A DNA stretch of 43,070 nucleotides, from assembly GCF_023512315.1 (NCBI RefSeq), contig NZ_JAILZV010000006.1, forward strand, positions 1 through 43,070, given 5' to 3'. The notes beneath the pieces were generated by a model. The model was not told where the DNA came from and made no database searches. It saw only the letters and a program-made list of their open reading frames with translations. The number at the start of each line of letters is the position of its first letter. The stretch's first letter is position 1. The position numbers were made by a program, and so were the translations under genes. Source of the stretch: Anoxybacillus sp. (GTDB lineage: Bacteria > Bacillota > Bacilli > Bacillales > Anoxybacillaceae). This document shows, one piece after another, positions 16,687 through 24,631 of the stretch.

Positions 16687-16890
16687 CTATTGTTCATCTC
16701 GAATCACATTTTCTTTCCGCAACCGTTCTTCAAACTGCTTCGCTTTTTCTTCTTGCCGTTTCGAAATTTTCATAATAAGCCGCATCGTAAAAATCGCGGC
16801 AATTAAAAAAAGCGTACATGTAATCGCGGCTGGAATGTATTCCCGTTTATCTTCTGGAAAGTATAAAAACAGCCCTAATAAATACGTCAT
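16687..16890 (-). CDS. Small single-pass membrane protein, unknown
   Basis: 67 residues: one or two N-terminal hydrophobic segments (about 2-11 and 20-42) and then a highly charged, coiled-coil-like tail ([20 protein letters not shown]). No family was recognised. It lies 62 bases upstream of the SOD gene in the same direction and could share its transcript. The start ATG at 16890 has a weak AAAGG upstream; a GTG one codon earlier is also possible. Confidence 0.6.
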   Translation of the reverse strand: MTYLLGLFLYFPEDKREYIPAAITCTLFLIAAIFTMRLIMKISKRQEEKAKQFEERLRKENVIRDEQ

Positions 16891-16944
16891 CACTCCGTCA
16901 ACCTTTCGTCGTTCATTTTCCCGTTCATTATACCAAAAACAAAT

Positions 16945-16976
16945 ATGCCAAACCAGCAGAGTGTATGGTTTGGCTT
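16945..16976 (-). terminator. Terminator of kapD
   Basis: 8-bp stem GCCAAACC (16947-16954) / GGTTTGGC (16967-16974) directly after the kapD stop. It lacks an immediate T tract, though ATTTGTTTTTGG follows on the minus strand. Confidence 0.5.
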
Positions 16977-16977
16977 G

Positions 16978-17595
16978 CTATAGTGCAAATTTTTTTAATA
17001 ATTGACTAAAGTCCACGCGCTCGCCAAGCGTCGGCTGCGATGGCTTTGCTAAATATGTTTTATCTTTCTCCACTAGCTTGAAAATATTATATGTCGTAAA
17101 CGCATCGTCAAGCGCACAATGTGGTTTGCCCACCCCTTCTTTTCCATATTCCTGAACCGCTTTGCGCAATCCCGGCTGGTTCCGCTCGCCAAAAAACATT
17201 TTATACTCCATCGCTAAGTCACGGTGCTCTCCAGTGAACGGAAACGGAAGATTCGCTTGGGCACAATTATGCTTTAACACTTTCATATCCATGCTTCCCC
17301 ATGTAATGACGGTCGGACGAAGGGCATCATATTGCTGTAATCGCGCTACGAGTTCCGCAAGCGAAATGCCTTCGTCAATTTGAGCTTGCGTAATTTTTAA
17401 GAAGCTTTTGCACCGTTCCGTTAATACTGGAAACGACGTCGGTTTCACATAAGATGAAAATTGCTCGCATACTTCACTCTCAACAACAGCGACAAGACCG
17501 ACCTCAATAATTTCTGGAAAAAATCCCCTCGGGGTTGTTTTATTTTCTGGCATCGTAAACTCAAAATCGAGAAATACATACGGACGCTCTTGCAT
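16978..17595 (-). CDS. kapD: KapD, DEDD-type 3'-5' exonuclease (KinB-pathway inhibitor)
   Basis: 205 residues, the same length as B. subtilis KapD, which dampens the KinB route into sporulation. It carries the DEDDh exonuclease motifs: FLDFEFTMP (Asp10, Glu12), TWGSMDMKVL, and HCALDDAFTTYNIFKLVEK near the C-terminus. The ATG follows AAAGGGGGC. The partner genes kinB and kapB, neighbours in B. subtilis, are not in this window. Confidence 0.9.
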   Translation of the reverse strand: MQERPYVFLDFEFTMPENKTTPRGFFPEIIEVGLVAVVESEVCEQFSSYVKPTSFPVLTERCKSFLKITQAQIDEGISLAELVARLQQYDALRPTVITWGSMDMKVLKHNCAQANLPFPFTGEHRDLAMEYKMFFGERNQPGLRKAVQEYGKEGVGKPHCALDDAFTTYNIFKLVEKDKTYLAKPSQPTLGERVDFSQLLKKFAL

Positions 17596-17720
17596 CGAAA
17601 GCCCCCTTTCGCTTGCTTTTTATCATTATATCACGAAATGTTGGTTGTTCACTTATTTTTTCAGAAAATTTGACCTTTTCCTTTATACATAGATGCTTAA
17701 AGCATATGAGTAAAAATGGT

Positions 17721-17749
17721 TTGGAGGTAAGCAGCAAAGACAGTATAAT
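17721..17749 (+). promoter_or_regulatory. Promoter of the zinc-ribbon / transporter operon
   Basis: -10 TATAAT (17744-17749, perfect) with TTGGAG (17721-17726) 17 bases upstream, 39 bases before the TTG start at 17788. Confidence 0.55.
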
Positions 17750-17787
17750 AAGGGGGGATATCATGTCAGCCAAAGGGGGAATTTCGA

Positions 17788-18210
17788 TTGAAAAATGTAA
17801 TTATTCATAAAATTGTGACGTTCATTTTCACCGAAGAGCAATTGAAAGCGTTTTGGGAAAAGAAAAAAACGGGAATTCCATTTTCTTCATTAACAAATGA
17901 ACAGTATATGAAACTTGCCGAAGAAATGCTTGCGCATTCTTCCCATAGCCAACTACAACAACATTTAGTCGACGGTGGCTGGCGTACAAAAGAAGAGACG
18001 GAAGGGCTCGTGCTTGCGGAAGATGACTCACGCGAGCATATTCACGTCGAAATTGTCGACACGACCGTTCCACAACGCCCGTCGAACAAACTGTTTATCG
18101 ACCGTCTCACTGAATTTACTTGCACAAACTGCCAATTTTCTTTTTACGTAAGAGGGCTACAAGCTCCATCGCACATCCATTGTCCATCTTGCGGCACAAC
18201 GATTCAATAA
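17788..18210 (+). CDS. Uncharacterised protein with C-terminal zinc ribbon
   Basis: 140 residues, no family recognised. The first 100 residues are mixed helix with a run of acidic residues (LAEDDSREHIHVEIVD); the last 30 form a zinc ribbon with Cys112-X2-Cys115 and Cys132-X2-Cys135. The start is TTG at 17788, 8 bases after AAAGGGGG. It lies 13 bases upstream of a large transporter gene with its own ribosome-binding site, so the two are surely co-transcribed; a link to the transporter's regulation is only a guess. Confidence 0.75.
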   Translation: MKNVIIHKIVTFIFTEEQLKAFWEKKKTGIPFSSLTNEQYMKLAEEMLAHSSHSQLQQHLVDGGWRTKEETEGLVLAEDDSREHIHVEIVDTTVPQRPSNKLFIDRLTEFTCTNCQFSFYVRGLQAPSHIHCPSCGTTIQ

Positions 18211-18223
18211 GGAGGGGAAACCG

Positions 18224-19549
18224 TTGCACGAAACAGTAACAACAGTGTCAAACGTACAATACTATTTAGCGATCGCCATTTTTTTAGCAACATATGCGAT
18301 TATTATTTCAGAAAAAATTAACCGTGCAGTCATTGCCTTGCTTGGAGCAGCAGCGATGGTCATTTTCGGAATCGTCGATTTGCATAAAGCGTTTACCCAC
18401 CATATCGAATGGGGAACGATTACGCTTTTAATCGGGATGATGATTCTCGTTCACATTACAAGCAAATCAGGATTTTTCCAATATGTCGCCATCAAAGCGG
18501 CGAAAGCGGCGAAGGGACAGCCGCTGCGCATTTTAATTATTTTATCGCTATTGACTGCCGTGTTGTCTGCGTTTCTCGATAACGTTACTACCGTCTTATT
18601 AATCGTTCCTGTTACGTTTTCGATTACGCGCATTTTGCACGTCAATCCAGTGCCTTATTTAATTTCAGAAGTGCTATTTTCCAATATCGGCGGAACGGCA
18701 ACGCTAATCGGAGACCCACCAAACATTATGATCGGGTCAGCGAATAAACATTTAGATTTTAACGACTTTTTGATCAATTTAGCTCCAATTGTTATTGTGA
18801 TTATGCTCATGACAACAGTAATTATTGCACTCATTTACCGCCGTCACTTAACGTCGGATGCAAAGCTCATTGAACAGCTCATGAATTTGAATGAAAGGGA
18901 TTACATTAAAGATCCGATATTATTAAAAAAATCGGTGTCCGTTTTAGCGTTAACGATTTTAGGGTTTATTCTCCATTCTGTCATTCATGTCGATGCTGCC
19001 GTCATTGCCCTCACCGGCGCTACCATTCTTATGGTTATCGGCGTGCACGAACATGAAGTAGAAGACGTGTTTGCCTCTGTGGAGTGGGTCACGATTTTCT
19101 TCTTTGCCGGGTTGTTTACGCTCGTCGGCGGACTTGTCGATATCGGCTTAATTAAAAGCCTAGCGGAGAAAGCACTTGATGTCACAGGCGGTAATATTTC
19201 GGTCGCTTCGTACTTTATCCTTTGGGTGTCTGGGATGGCGTCGGCAACAATCGATAACATTCCGTTCGTAGCGACAATGATTCCACTGATTAAAGATATG
19301 GCGGTAGGTATGGGGCTATCACCTGATTCGCCACAAATTGATGTGCTATGGTGGGCGTTGGCGCTTGGTGCGTGTTTAGGTGGAAACGGGACGTTAATCG
19401 GTGCTTCGGCGAACGTCATCGTGGCCGGTCTTGCGTCGCGTGAAGGACATGGCTTTAGCTATATGGACTTTTTGAAAATCGGCGCACCGTTAACGTTAGT
19501 CGCATTGTTGTTGTCCCATTTCTATTTGTTTTTCCGCTATTTAATGTAA
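18224..19549 (+). CDS. ArsB/NhaD-family (SLC13-like) membrane transporter
   Basis: 441 residues with about eleven membrane helices. Two repeats each hold the ion-transporter superfamily motif: LLTAVLSAFLDNVTTVLLIVP with GGTATLIGDPPNIMIG, and ASATIDNIPFVATMIPLI with GACLGGNGTLIGASANVIV. Relatives include the P-protein and ArsB/NhaD transporters that move arsenite, sodium/protons or anions; the substrate is unclear. The start is TTG at 18224 after GGAGGGG. Second gene of an operon with the zinc-ribbon protein. Confidence 0.88.
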   Translation: MHETVTTVSNVQYYLAIAIFLATYAIIISEKINRAVIALLGAAAMVIFGIVDLHKAFTHHIEWGTITLLIGMMILVHITSKSGFFQYVAIKAAKAAKGQPLRILIILSLLTAVLSAFLDNVTTVLLIVPVTFSITRILHVNPVPYLISEVLFSNIGGTATLIGDPPNIMIGSANKHLDFNDFLINLAPIVIVIMLMTTVIIALIYRRHLTSDAKLIEQLMNLNERDYIKDPILLKKSVSVLALTILGFILHSVIHVDAAVIALTGATILMVIGVHEHEVEDVFASVEWVTIFFFAGLFTLVGGLVDIGLIKSLAEKALDVTGGNISVASYFILWVSGMASATIDNIPFVATMIPLIKDMAVGMGLSPDSPQIDVLWWALALGACLGGNGTLIGASANVIVAGLASREGHGFSYMDFLKIGAPLTLVALLLSHFYLFFRYLM

Positions 19550-19580
19550 AAGAGCGAGCTAAAATTGGCTCGCTCTTTTT
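19548..19580 (+). terminator. Terminator of the transporter operon
   Basis: Stem AAAGAGCGAGC / GCTCGCTCTTT around TAAAATTG, followed by TTTTTGC. Confidence 0.85.
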
Positions 19581-19623
19581 GCTTTTTACATATAGTGATA
19601 CAAAACGCGTAAGGAGGATCGAG

Positions 19624-19941
19624 ATGTTTCCCTATGAATTTCGCCAATACCCTCCCATTGACTCAACCTTGTTTAGCCAATCGGCGACGGCCGCGCAATT
19701 GCTAATGAAAGATGCGAGTGTCATTTTAGCAAAATTCGCCCAATCCAAGTCATTCGCTACGACGATTATGTCGCTCGCCCAACAAGGAAAGACAAAGCAA
19801 GTACAACAAATGGTTCAATCGCTAGGCATTCGTTCGAAAGTGGATATTTATTTCAATCCAGATGGGATTCGGTTGACGCTATCCCCTTCTACTGTAGGAT
19901 GCTGCCAATTAGTGATTGGACTGCGCTGGAACGTTTTTTAG
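19624..19941 (+). CDS. Small YuzC-like protein, possibly spore-coat associated
   Basis: 105 residues starting MFPYEFRQYPPIDSTLF, after AAGGAGG. The opening YPP-D pattern, central helices and the closing segment TVGCCQLVIGLRW recall small Bacillus proteins of the YuzC type, reported as spore-coat associated; this is recognition from memory and not certain. The adjacent cysteines near the C-terminus could form cross-links. Its own short unit between two hairpins. Confidence 0.6.
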   Translation: MFPYEFRQYPPIDSTLFSQSATAAQLLMKDASVILAKFAQSKSFATTIMSLAQQGKTKQVQQMVQSLGIRSKVDIYFNPDGIRLTLSPSTVGCCQLVIGLRWNVF

Positions 19942-19963
19942 CTGTTTGGTGCGCCAAACAGCT
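19940..19963. terminator. Bidirectional hairpin between convergent small genes
   Basis: Perfect 10-bp stem AGCTGTTTGG / CCAAACAGCT, loop TGCG, overlapping both stop codons. T tracts on either side are weak. Confidence 0.6.
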
Positions 19964-20109
19964 TATTCTTCTTGGAATTGTTTTTTCCCGACTTCGCTTG
20001 CATCGCGCAAATCGTATCCTTCTTTTCCGTTATGGACGTGTATAAAATCTTCCTTCGCCCCGAATGAATTCGCACGCGCGATGTCTTTCTCCCAGTTTTT
20101 TTGCTCCAT
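19963..20109 (-). CDS. 48-residue hydrophilic protein, unknown
   Basis: Sequence begins MEQKNWEKDIARANSF and ends KKQFQEE; it is charged, with no hydrophobic segment or cysteine. The ATG at 20109 sits 7-8 bases after AGGAGGG, a very strong site. No family recognised; such small charged proteins in spore formers are often spore-core proteins, but nothing here proves that. It converges on the YuzC-like gene and is divergent from bioY. Confidence 0.65.
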   Translation of the reverse strand: MEQKNWEKDIARANSFGAKEDFIHVHNGKEGYDLRDASEVGKKQFQEE

Positions 20110-20165
20110 GTTATCCCTCCTGTATCCATTTTCCCCCACCGATAAGAGCCGTATTCTGAAAATCC

Positions 20166-20194
20166 TTGACATCCCCGGCATTGTTCGGTACGAT
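20166..20194 (+). promoter_or_regulatory. Promoter of bioY
   Basis: Perfect -35 TTGACA (20166-20171), 17-base spacer, -10 TACGAT (20189-20194). Just downstream GTTAAC (20198-20203) matches one half of a BirA operator, but the other half-site at the right spacing is missing. Confidence 0.6.
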
Positions 20195-20226
20195 TCTGTT
20201 AACTATGAAAAAAAGGGGGTTTACAT

Positions 20227-20817
20227 ATGCGGTTGCGCGCATTGGACATCACGCTTGTCAGCGTATTTGCCGCGTTGATGGCAATTGGGGCGAACATTAC
20301 CTCTTGGGCGCCATTTTTAGTCGTTGGCGGCGTGCCGATTACACTACAAACCTTTTTCTGCGTGTTAGCTGGCGCGATTTTAGGACGCCGTCTCGGGGCG
20401 CTTGCAATGCTTGTCTATATGCTCGTTGGACTTGTCGGTGCGCCTGTTTTCGCGAAATTTTCCGGTGGTTTCGGCATGATTGCCGGCCCGACATTTGGCT
20501 TTATCGTTTCTTTTATTTTTGCGGCTTATATTACCGGCTGGATAATCGACAAAGGTGGAAATCGCCCATCGCTTGCTCGTTTTATCGTTGCGGCATTAGC
20601 TGGTATGGTCGTTAACTACGTGGTCGGCACGAACTGGATGTATGTAGCGTTTAAATATTGGGCAGAAGCTCCGAAAGGCTTCTCTTATAGTGTCGCTTGG
20701 AGTTGGATGCTTGTACCACTGCCAAAAGATATCATTTTATCTATTATTGCCGGTACGGTTGCGCCACGTTTTTACCAAACGATTCGAAAATCAGCGATTT
20801 CCAAATATGTGGCATAA
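20227..20817 (+). CDS. bioY: Biotin transporter BioY (ECF substrate-binding subunit)
   Basis: 196 residues with about six membrane helices. The BioY signatures are visible: WAPFLVVGGVPITLQTFF near the start, GAILGRRLGALAMLVYMLVGLVGAPVF, and GPTFGFIVSFIFAAYITGW. It binds biotin and either works alone or with the shared ECF A/A'/T module encoded elsewhere. In B. subtilis the paralogue in this region is YuiG. The ATG follows AAAAAGGGGG. Its own promoter, terminator shared with pit. Confidence 0.93.
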   Translation: MRLRALDITLVSVFAALMAIGANITSWAPFLVVGGVPITLQTFFCVLAGAILGRRLGALAMLVYMLVGLVGAPVFAKFSGGFGMIAGPTFGFIVSFIFAAYITGWIIDKGGNRPSLARFIVAALAGMVVNYVVGTNWMYVAFKYWAEAPKGFSYSVAWSWMLVPLPKDIILSIIAGTVAPRFYQTIRKSAISKYVA

Positions 20818-20849
20818 AAAAGTGCATGCCGAGGCATGCACTTTTTTTA
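20816..20849. terminator. Bidirectional terminator, bioY / pit
   Basis: AAAAAAGTGCATG paired with CATGCACTTTTTT around CCGAGG; it ends on the pit stop codon. Confidence 0.85.
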
Positions 20850-21848
20850 TATAAACAATAATTTAAACAGCTGATAAGTAAACCCTGCAATAAGCGCAGA
20901 AACTGGCAAGGTAATAATCCATGTAATGACGATGCGTTGGGCTACTCCCCATTTGACACCTTTGACGCGTTGGGCTGCCCCGACACCCATCACGGAAGAA
21001 GAAGCAACGTGCGTCGTACTGACTGGCAAATGAAACGTCGTCGCCGCAAAAATAACGAGCGCGGAAGATAAATCAGCTGCTGCGCCATTGACCGGACGGA
21101 TTTTCATAATTTTTCCGCCAACCGTTTTAATAATTTTCCACCCACCGACCGATGTGCCAATCCCCATCGCAATCGCCGCTGACAGACGTACCCACTCTGG
21201 GATTTCCGTCGATGTGTGATAGTTCCCAGCGATTAGCGCCATTGTAATAATCCCCATCGCTTTTTGGGCGTCGTTCGTCCCGTGCGTGTACGCTTGCATC
21301 GCAGCGGTCACCACTTGGAACAAACGAAATCCTTTTGTCGTTCGCGACAAATTCGCATTTTTAAAAAGCATGCGGAACAAGCTCATGACGATAAATCCGA
21401 CGCCAAACGCCAAGAACGGAGAAACAACGAGCGATTCTAAAATTTTCGTGAATCCCGCGTAGTTTAAAATGCCAAATCCGCCTGCAGAAATCGCTGCTCC
21501 AGCGACTGACCCAATCAGTGCGTGGGATGAACTACTTGGAATTCCGTAATACCATGTAATTAAGTTCCAAGCAATCGCCGCCGTCAGCGCTGCTAAAATG
21601 ACAACCCCGCCATTTTCTAACGCAAACGGATCGACAATGTCTTTCGTAATTGTCTTTGCTACTCCCGTAAACGTCAACGCTCCGAGCAAGTTCATCGTTG
21701 CCGCCAACAAAACCGCTTGGCGCGGAGTTAACGCCCTTGTCGAAACAGATGTCGCAATCGCATTCGCTGTGTCGTGAAAGCCATTAATAAAATCAAACGC
21801 TAACGCAAAAATCACTACTAAAACCGTTAGTATAAACACCGTATCCAT
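20847..21848 (-). CDS. pit: Low-affinity inorganic phosphate transporter Pit
   Basis: 333 residues, PiT family. The duplicated family motif appears as DFINGFHDTANAIATSVSTRAL near residue 18 and THGTNDAQKAMGII near residue 190; about ten membrane helices. Imports phosphate (as metal phosphate) with protons. It follows the DUF47 protein by 14 bases in the usual DUF47-pit operon. Start ATG after AAGGGGAC. Confidence 0.93.
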   Translation of the reverse strand: MDTVFILTVLVVIFALAFDFINGFHDTANAIATSVSTRALTPRQAVLLAATMNLLGALTFTGVAKTITKDIVDPFALENGGVVILAALTAAIAWNLITWYYGIPSSSSHALIGSVAGAAISAGGFGILNYAGFTKILESLVVSPFLAFGVGFIVMSLFRMLFKNANLSRTTKGFRLFQVVTAAMQAYTHGTNDAQKAMGIITMALIAGNYHTSTEIPEWVRLSAAIAMGIGTSVGGWKIIKTVGGKIMKIRPVNGAAADLSSALVIFAATTFHLPVSTTHVASSSVMGVGAAQRVKGVKWGVAQRIVITWIITLPVSALIAGFTYQLFKLLFI

Positions 21849-21862
21849 TACAAAGTCCCCTT

Positions 21863-22486
21863 TTACGCGTTGCGCATAATGATTGTTTCAATCGTATTGG
21901 CTACATCTTCACAGCTATCGGCGATTTCCTCTAACATCTCGTACAATTCTTTATATTGAATCAATTTAATCGGATCTTTTTGCGTTACAAACAAGTTTTT
22001 GATCGATGCACGTAAAATTTCATCGCATTTTGTTTCGTAGTCTTTAATTTTGATTGCATGAGCACGCATATCTAACAACTTTTTGCTTGCTAATAATTTC
22101 AATGCTTCCGCAATTTCGAGCGTGCTTTGGTAAATGTTATCGAAAAATTTCACCATGTGGTCATCGATATCCGTAAAGGAGAACATTTCAAAACGTGCGG
22201 AGCATTGCTCTAATCCGTCAAGCACGTCATCCATTTTCATTGCTAGTTGGTGAATGTCTTCCCGCTCGATTGGCGTAATAAACGTTTTATTTAGCGCAAC
22301 AACGAGTTCGTGGATAAACGAATCCCCTTTTTTCTCATACTCTTTCATGACGCGCGCAAATTCTTTTAAATCGCTAACGTTTTGAATTTTGTACTCCACA
22401 AAATATTGCGCCGCTTCTTTCACGTTTTCCGAAATCGTAAACAATAAATCAAAAAAAACATCGCGTTTTTTTGATGAAAAAACCAT
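21863..22486 (-). CDS. DUF47 family Pit accessory / phosphate transport regulator
   Basis: 207 residues, all helical, PhoU-like fold of the DUF47 family (B. subtilis YkaA). It is encoded immediately before pit, the usual pairing, and is thought to control the transporter. The start is ATG at 22486 (MVFSSKKRDVFFDLL) behind GGGGG; the longer frame upstream lacks support. Likely regulated through the promoter at 22531-22558. Confidence 0.9.
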   Translation of the reverse strand: MVFSSKKRDVFFDLLFTISENVKEAAQYFVEYKIQNVSDLKEFARVMKEYEKKGDSFIHELVVALNKTFITPIEREDIHQLAMKMDDVLDGLEQCSARFEMFSFTDIDDHMVKFFDNIYQSTLEIAEALKLLASKKLLDMRAHAIKIKDYETKCDEILRASIKNLFVTQKDPIKLIQYKELYEMLEEIADSCEDVANTIETIIMRNA

Positions 22487-22530
22487 ACAAAAACCCCCAT
22501 TTATGTATTGATATTGAGCCACCCTGTCTT

Positions 22531-22558
22531 ATTTTATCAATAATTGTCGAATTTACAA
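22531..22558 (-). promoter_or_regulatory. Promoter of the DUF47-pit operon with TTCGACAA in the spacer
   Basis: Minus strand: TTGTAA (22553-22558), 16-base spacer, TAAAAT (22531-22536). The spacer carries ATTCGACAATT (TTCGACAA complement at 22544-22551), the same core and position as in the two small-RNA promoters near 4 kb. Confidence 0.45.
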
Positions 22559-22613
22559 CGTCTTTAAAAAAACTTAACATAAAATTTACATTACCTTAAC
22601 ATTTCATTAAAAA

Positions 22614-22645
22614 TGAAAGCCACCCTTTCTATAGGATAGCTTTCA
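22614..22645 (-). terminator. Terminator of pepA
   Basis: Minus-strand stem GAAAGCTATCC with GGGTGGCTTTC (two G-T pairs), then a T-rich stretch; 3' of the pepA stop. Confidence 0.75.
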
Positions 22646-24136
22646 CTTTTCAAACCGTTCTACAAACGTCGCGAGCGTCCGCACCATGACACCCGTTGCT
22701 CCTGCTGGTCCAAGATCAGATGGCTTGGTCGTGACCGATGTGCCAGCAATATCTAAATGCACCCACGGCGTATCTTCCGCAAATTCCGCTAAAAACGCTG
22801 CGCCCATAATCGCATGCCCTTCTCTGCCTGGAGAATTGTTTAAATCTGCGATCGGGCTATTCCGCACCCGTTCTTTATCTTTTTCCGTAATTGGCAACCG
22901 CCACATAAACTCCCCTGTTTCCGCTGATGCCTCGAGCAGTTGTTCAAACAGCGCTTCATCGTTTGTCATCGCACCAGTCGTATGAACGCCAAGCGCAATA
23001 ATGACCCCACCTGTCAGCGTCGCTACATCAATAAGATACTTCGCTCCTTGTTGCTTTGCATACGTCATCGCATCCGCTAAAATAAGGCGACCTTCCGCAT
23101 CGGTGTTTGTTACTTCGATCGTCTTTCCGCTCATCGAAGTGATCACATCGTCCGGCTTAAACGCGCGACCGCTAATCATATTGTCCGTTGCTGGAATGAC
23201 CGCAAGCACGTTTTGTTCTGGGCGAAGCTCCCCGATAATTTCCATCGCTCCAAGCACAGCCGCTGCTCCCGCCATATCGGTTTTCATTCCGACAATTCCA
23301 TCTTTCGGCTTGATCGAGTAGCCACCCGTATCAAAGGTGACCCCTTTGCCAACAAGCCCAATCACGTCTTCCCACGTTTCTTTCCCTTGGTATTTTACGA
23401 CGATGAGTTTTGGCGGTTCGACTGACCCTTGATTGACCGCTAAAAGTGCCCCCATCCCGAGCTTTTCCATCTCTTCTTTTTCCACTATCTTGTATTCAAA
23501 TCCGTACTTTTTCGCTAGCTCTACCGCGTAGTTAGCCAATGCGGCAGCGGATAACAAATTGCTCGGCGTGTTGACGAGCGTTCGTGCGGCGTTTGTCGCC
23601 CGTCCATACACAGAGCCAACAAATAAGCTCGCTTCCACTTCTTTTTCATCAGCTGTCGTATACACCGTAAATTGTTCAATTTTTTTCGACTCGGTGCGCT
23701 TTTGTTTGTAGCCAACAAATTCGTAAGTTGCCAACAGAAACGCTTCCGAAAGCGCGTGGGCGGCATCGCTTGCATCGATTCGCTCCGTTGTAAACGTATC
23801 TAACATGACTGCCACTTCTGACCACGTCGCGCCTTTTATTGTTTGAAACAACTTGCCAAACGCTTCCCGCAGTTGCTCAAACGTTAACTCCTCCTCTTTT
23901 CCTAATCCGACAAAATAAAGGCGCTTCATCTTCATTTGCCCAAGCGTATGTACTTTTGTGATATGTTTTTTCTTTGGCAACAAGTCTCCTTCGTTCGCTA
24001 GTTCTGTTAACTGTCCGTTCAATTGCTCATTCCATTTGGCCACGATTCCGCTGAATAGAGGCTCTTTTTCAAACAGACCAACAACGATTGCTTCATGCCT
24101 CGCATTACTCGATATTTCTTGCATCACTGTAAACAT
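22643..24136 (-). CDS. pepA: Leucyl aminopeptidase (M17, PepA)
   Basis: 497 residues, standard M17 length. The C-terminal catalytic domain holds [15 protein letters not shown] (metal-binding Lys and Asp), [15 protein letters not shown] and the M17 signature [15 protein letters not shown] two-metal (Zn/Mn) aminopeptidase releasing N-terminal residues from peptides in the cytosol. Start ATG after AAGGAG. B. subtilis YuiE is the matching gene, near bioYB (yuiG) as here. Confidence 0.95.
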   Translation of the reverse strand: MFTVMQEISSNARHEAIVVGLFEKEPLFSGIVAKWNEQLNGQLTELANEGDLLPKKKHITKVHTLGQMKMKRLYFVGLGKEEELTFEQLREAFGKLFQTIKGATWSEVAVMLDTFTTERIDASDAAHALSEAFLLATYEFVGYKQKRTESKKIEQFTVYTTADEKEVEASLFVGSVYGRATNAARTLVNTPSNLLSAAALANYAVELAKKYGFEYKIVEKEEMEKLGMGALLAVNQGSVEPPKLIVVKYQGKETWEDVIGLVGKGVTFDTGGYSIKPKDGIVGMKTDMAGAAAVLGAMEIIGELRPEQNVLAVIPATDNMISGRAFKPDDVITSMSGKTIEVTNTDAEGRLILADAMTYAKQQGAKYLIDVATLTGGVIIALGVHTTGAMTNDEALFEQLLEASAETGEFMWRLPITEKDKERVRNSPIADLNNSPGREGHAIMGAAFLAEFAEDTPWVHLDIAGTSVTTKPSDLGPAGATGVMVRTLATFVERFEK

Positions 24137-24183
24137 CCAATCACTCCTTTTGCTTTTTCTTCATTATACCTAACTTTTCTAAA

Positions 24184-24555
24184 CTAGTCGTACAAAAATA
24201 GAACAAGCGTTGGAAGAGAAGGTAACTCACTGATCGCAGCACCATCGACTCGATCGATATCGGTCGGCATTATTGCTAGACAGCGTTGAATAAATGCGCA
24301 TACTTCATCTACGCGAACGCCCCAGTAAAACGGACGGTATGGCTGTAAATACTCCTCGGCCGCCTGCATCATCAACCGCGCCCCTTTCACATTTCCGTAG
24401 CTATAATGATAGAGCGCGACCGTCATTTGCAACAACCCTTTAATAAAAAAATTCGCTTTATCTGTCATCCAAATTTCTTCTAACAAATCATGACACGTAT
24501 AGTAATCCTCTTCATTAAACTTCACAAAAAACTCGTAATACTCGATCGGATACAT
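24184..24555 (-). CDS. DUF309 domain protein
   Basis: 123 residues, helical, with the DUF309 core YYTCHDLLEEIWM (about 18-30) and FIKGLLQMTVALYHY. Function unknown. Start ATG at 24555 (MYPIEYYEFF) after AAGGGGGA; a longer frame lies inside the neighbouring gene's leader. Divergent from the BtuF-like gene, whose start lies 76 bases away. Confidence 0.85.
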   Translation of the reverse strand: MYPIEYYEFFVKFNEEDYYTCHDLLEEIWMTDKANFFIKGLLQMTVALYHYSYGNVKGARLMMQAAEEYLQPYRPFYWGVRVDEVCAFIQRCLAIMPTDIDRVDGAAISELPSLPTLVLFLYD

Positions 24556-24631
24556 GGCAATCCCCCTTTTTTTCACCATACCACAAGGAAAATTAAACGA
24601 AAAAGCGAATGAAAAAAAAGAGGTGATTTTG

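Noticed and set aside
20181-20209. BirA operator for bioY
   Set aside because: Only one half-site (GTTAAC) is present; the other half at the usual spacing is missing.
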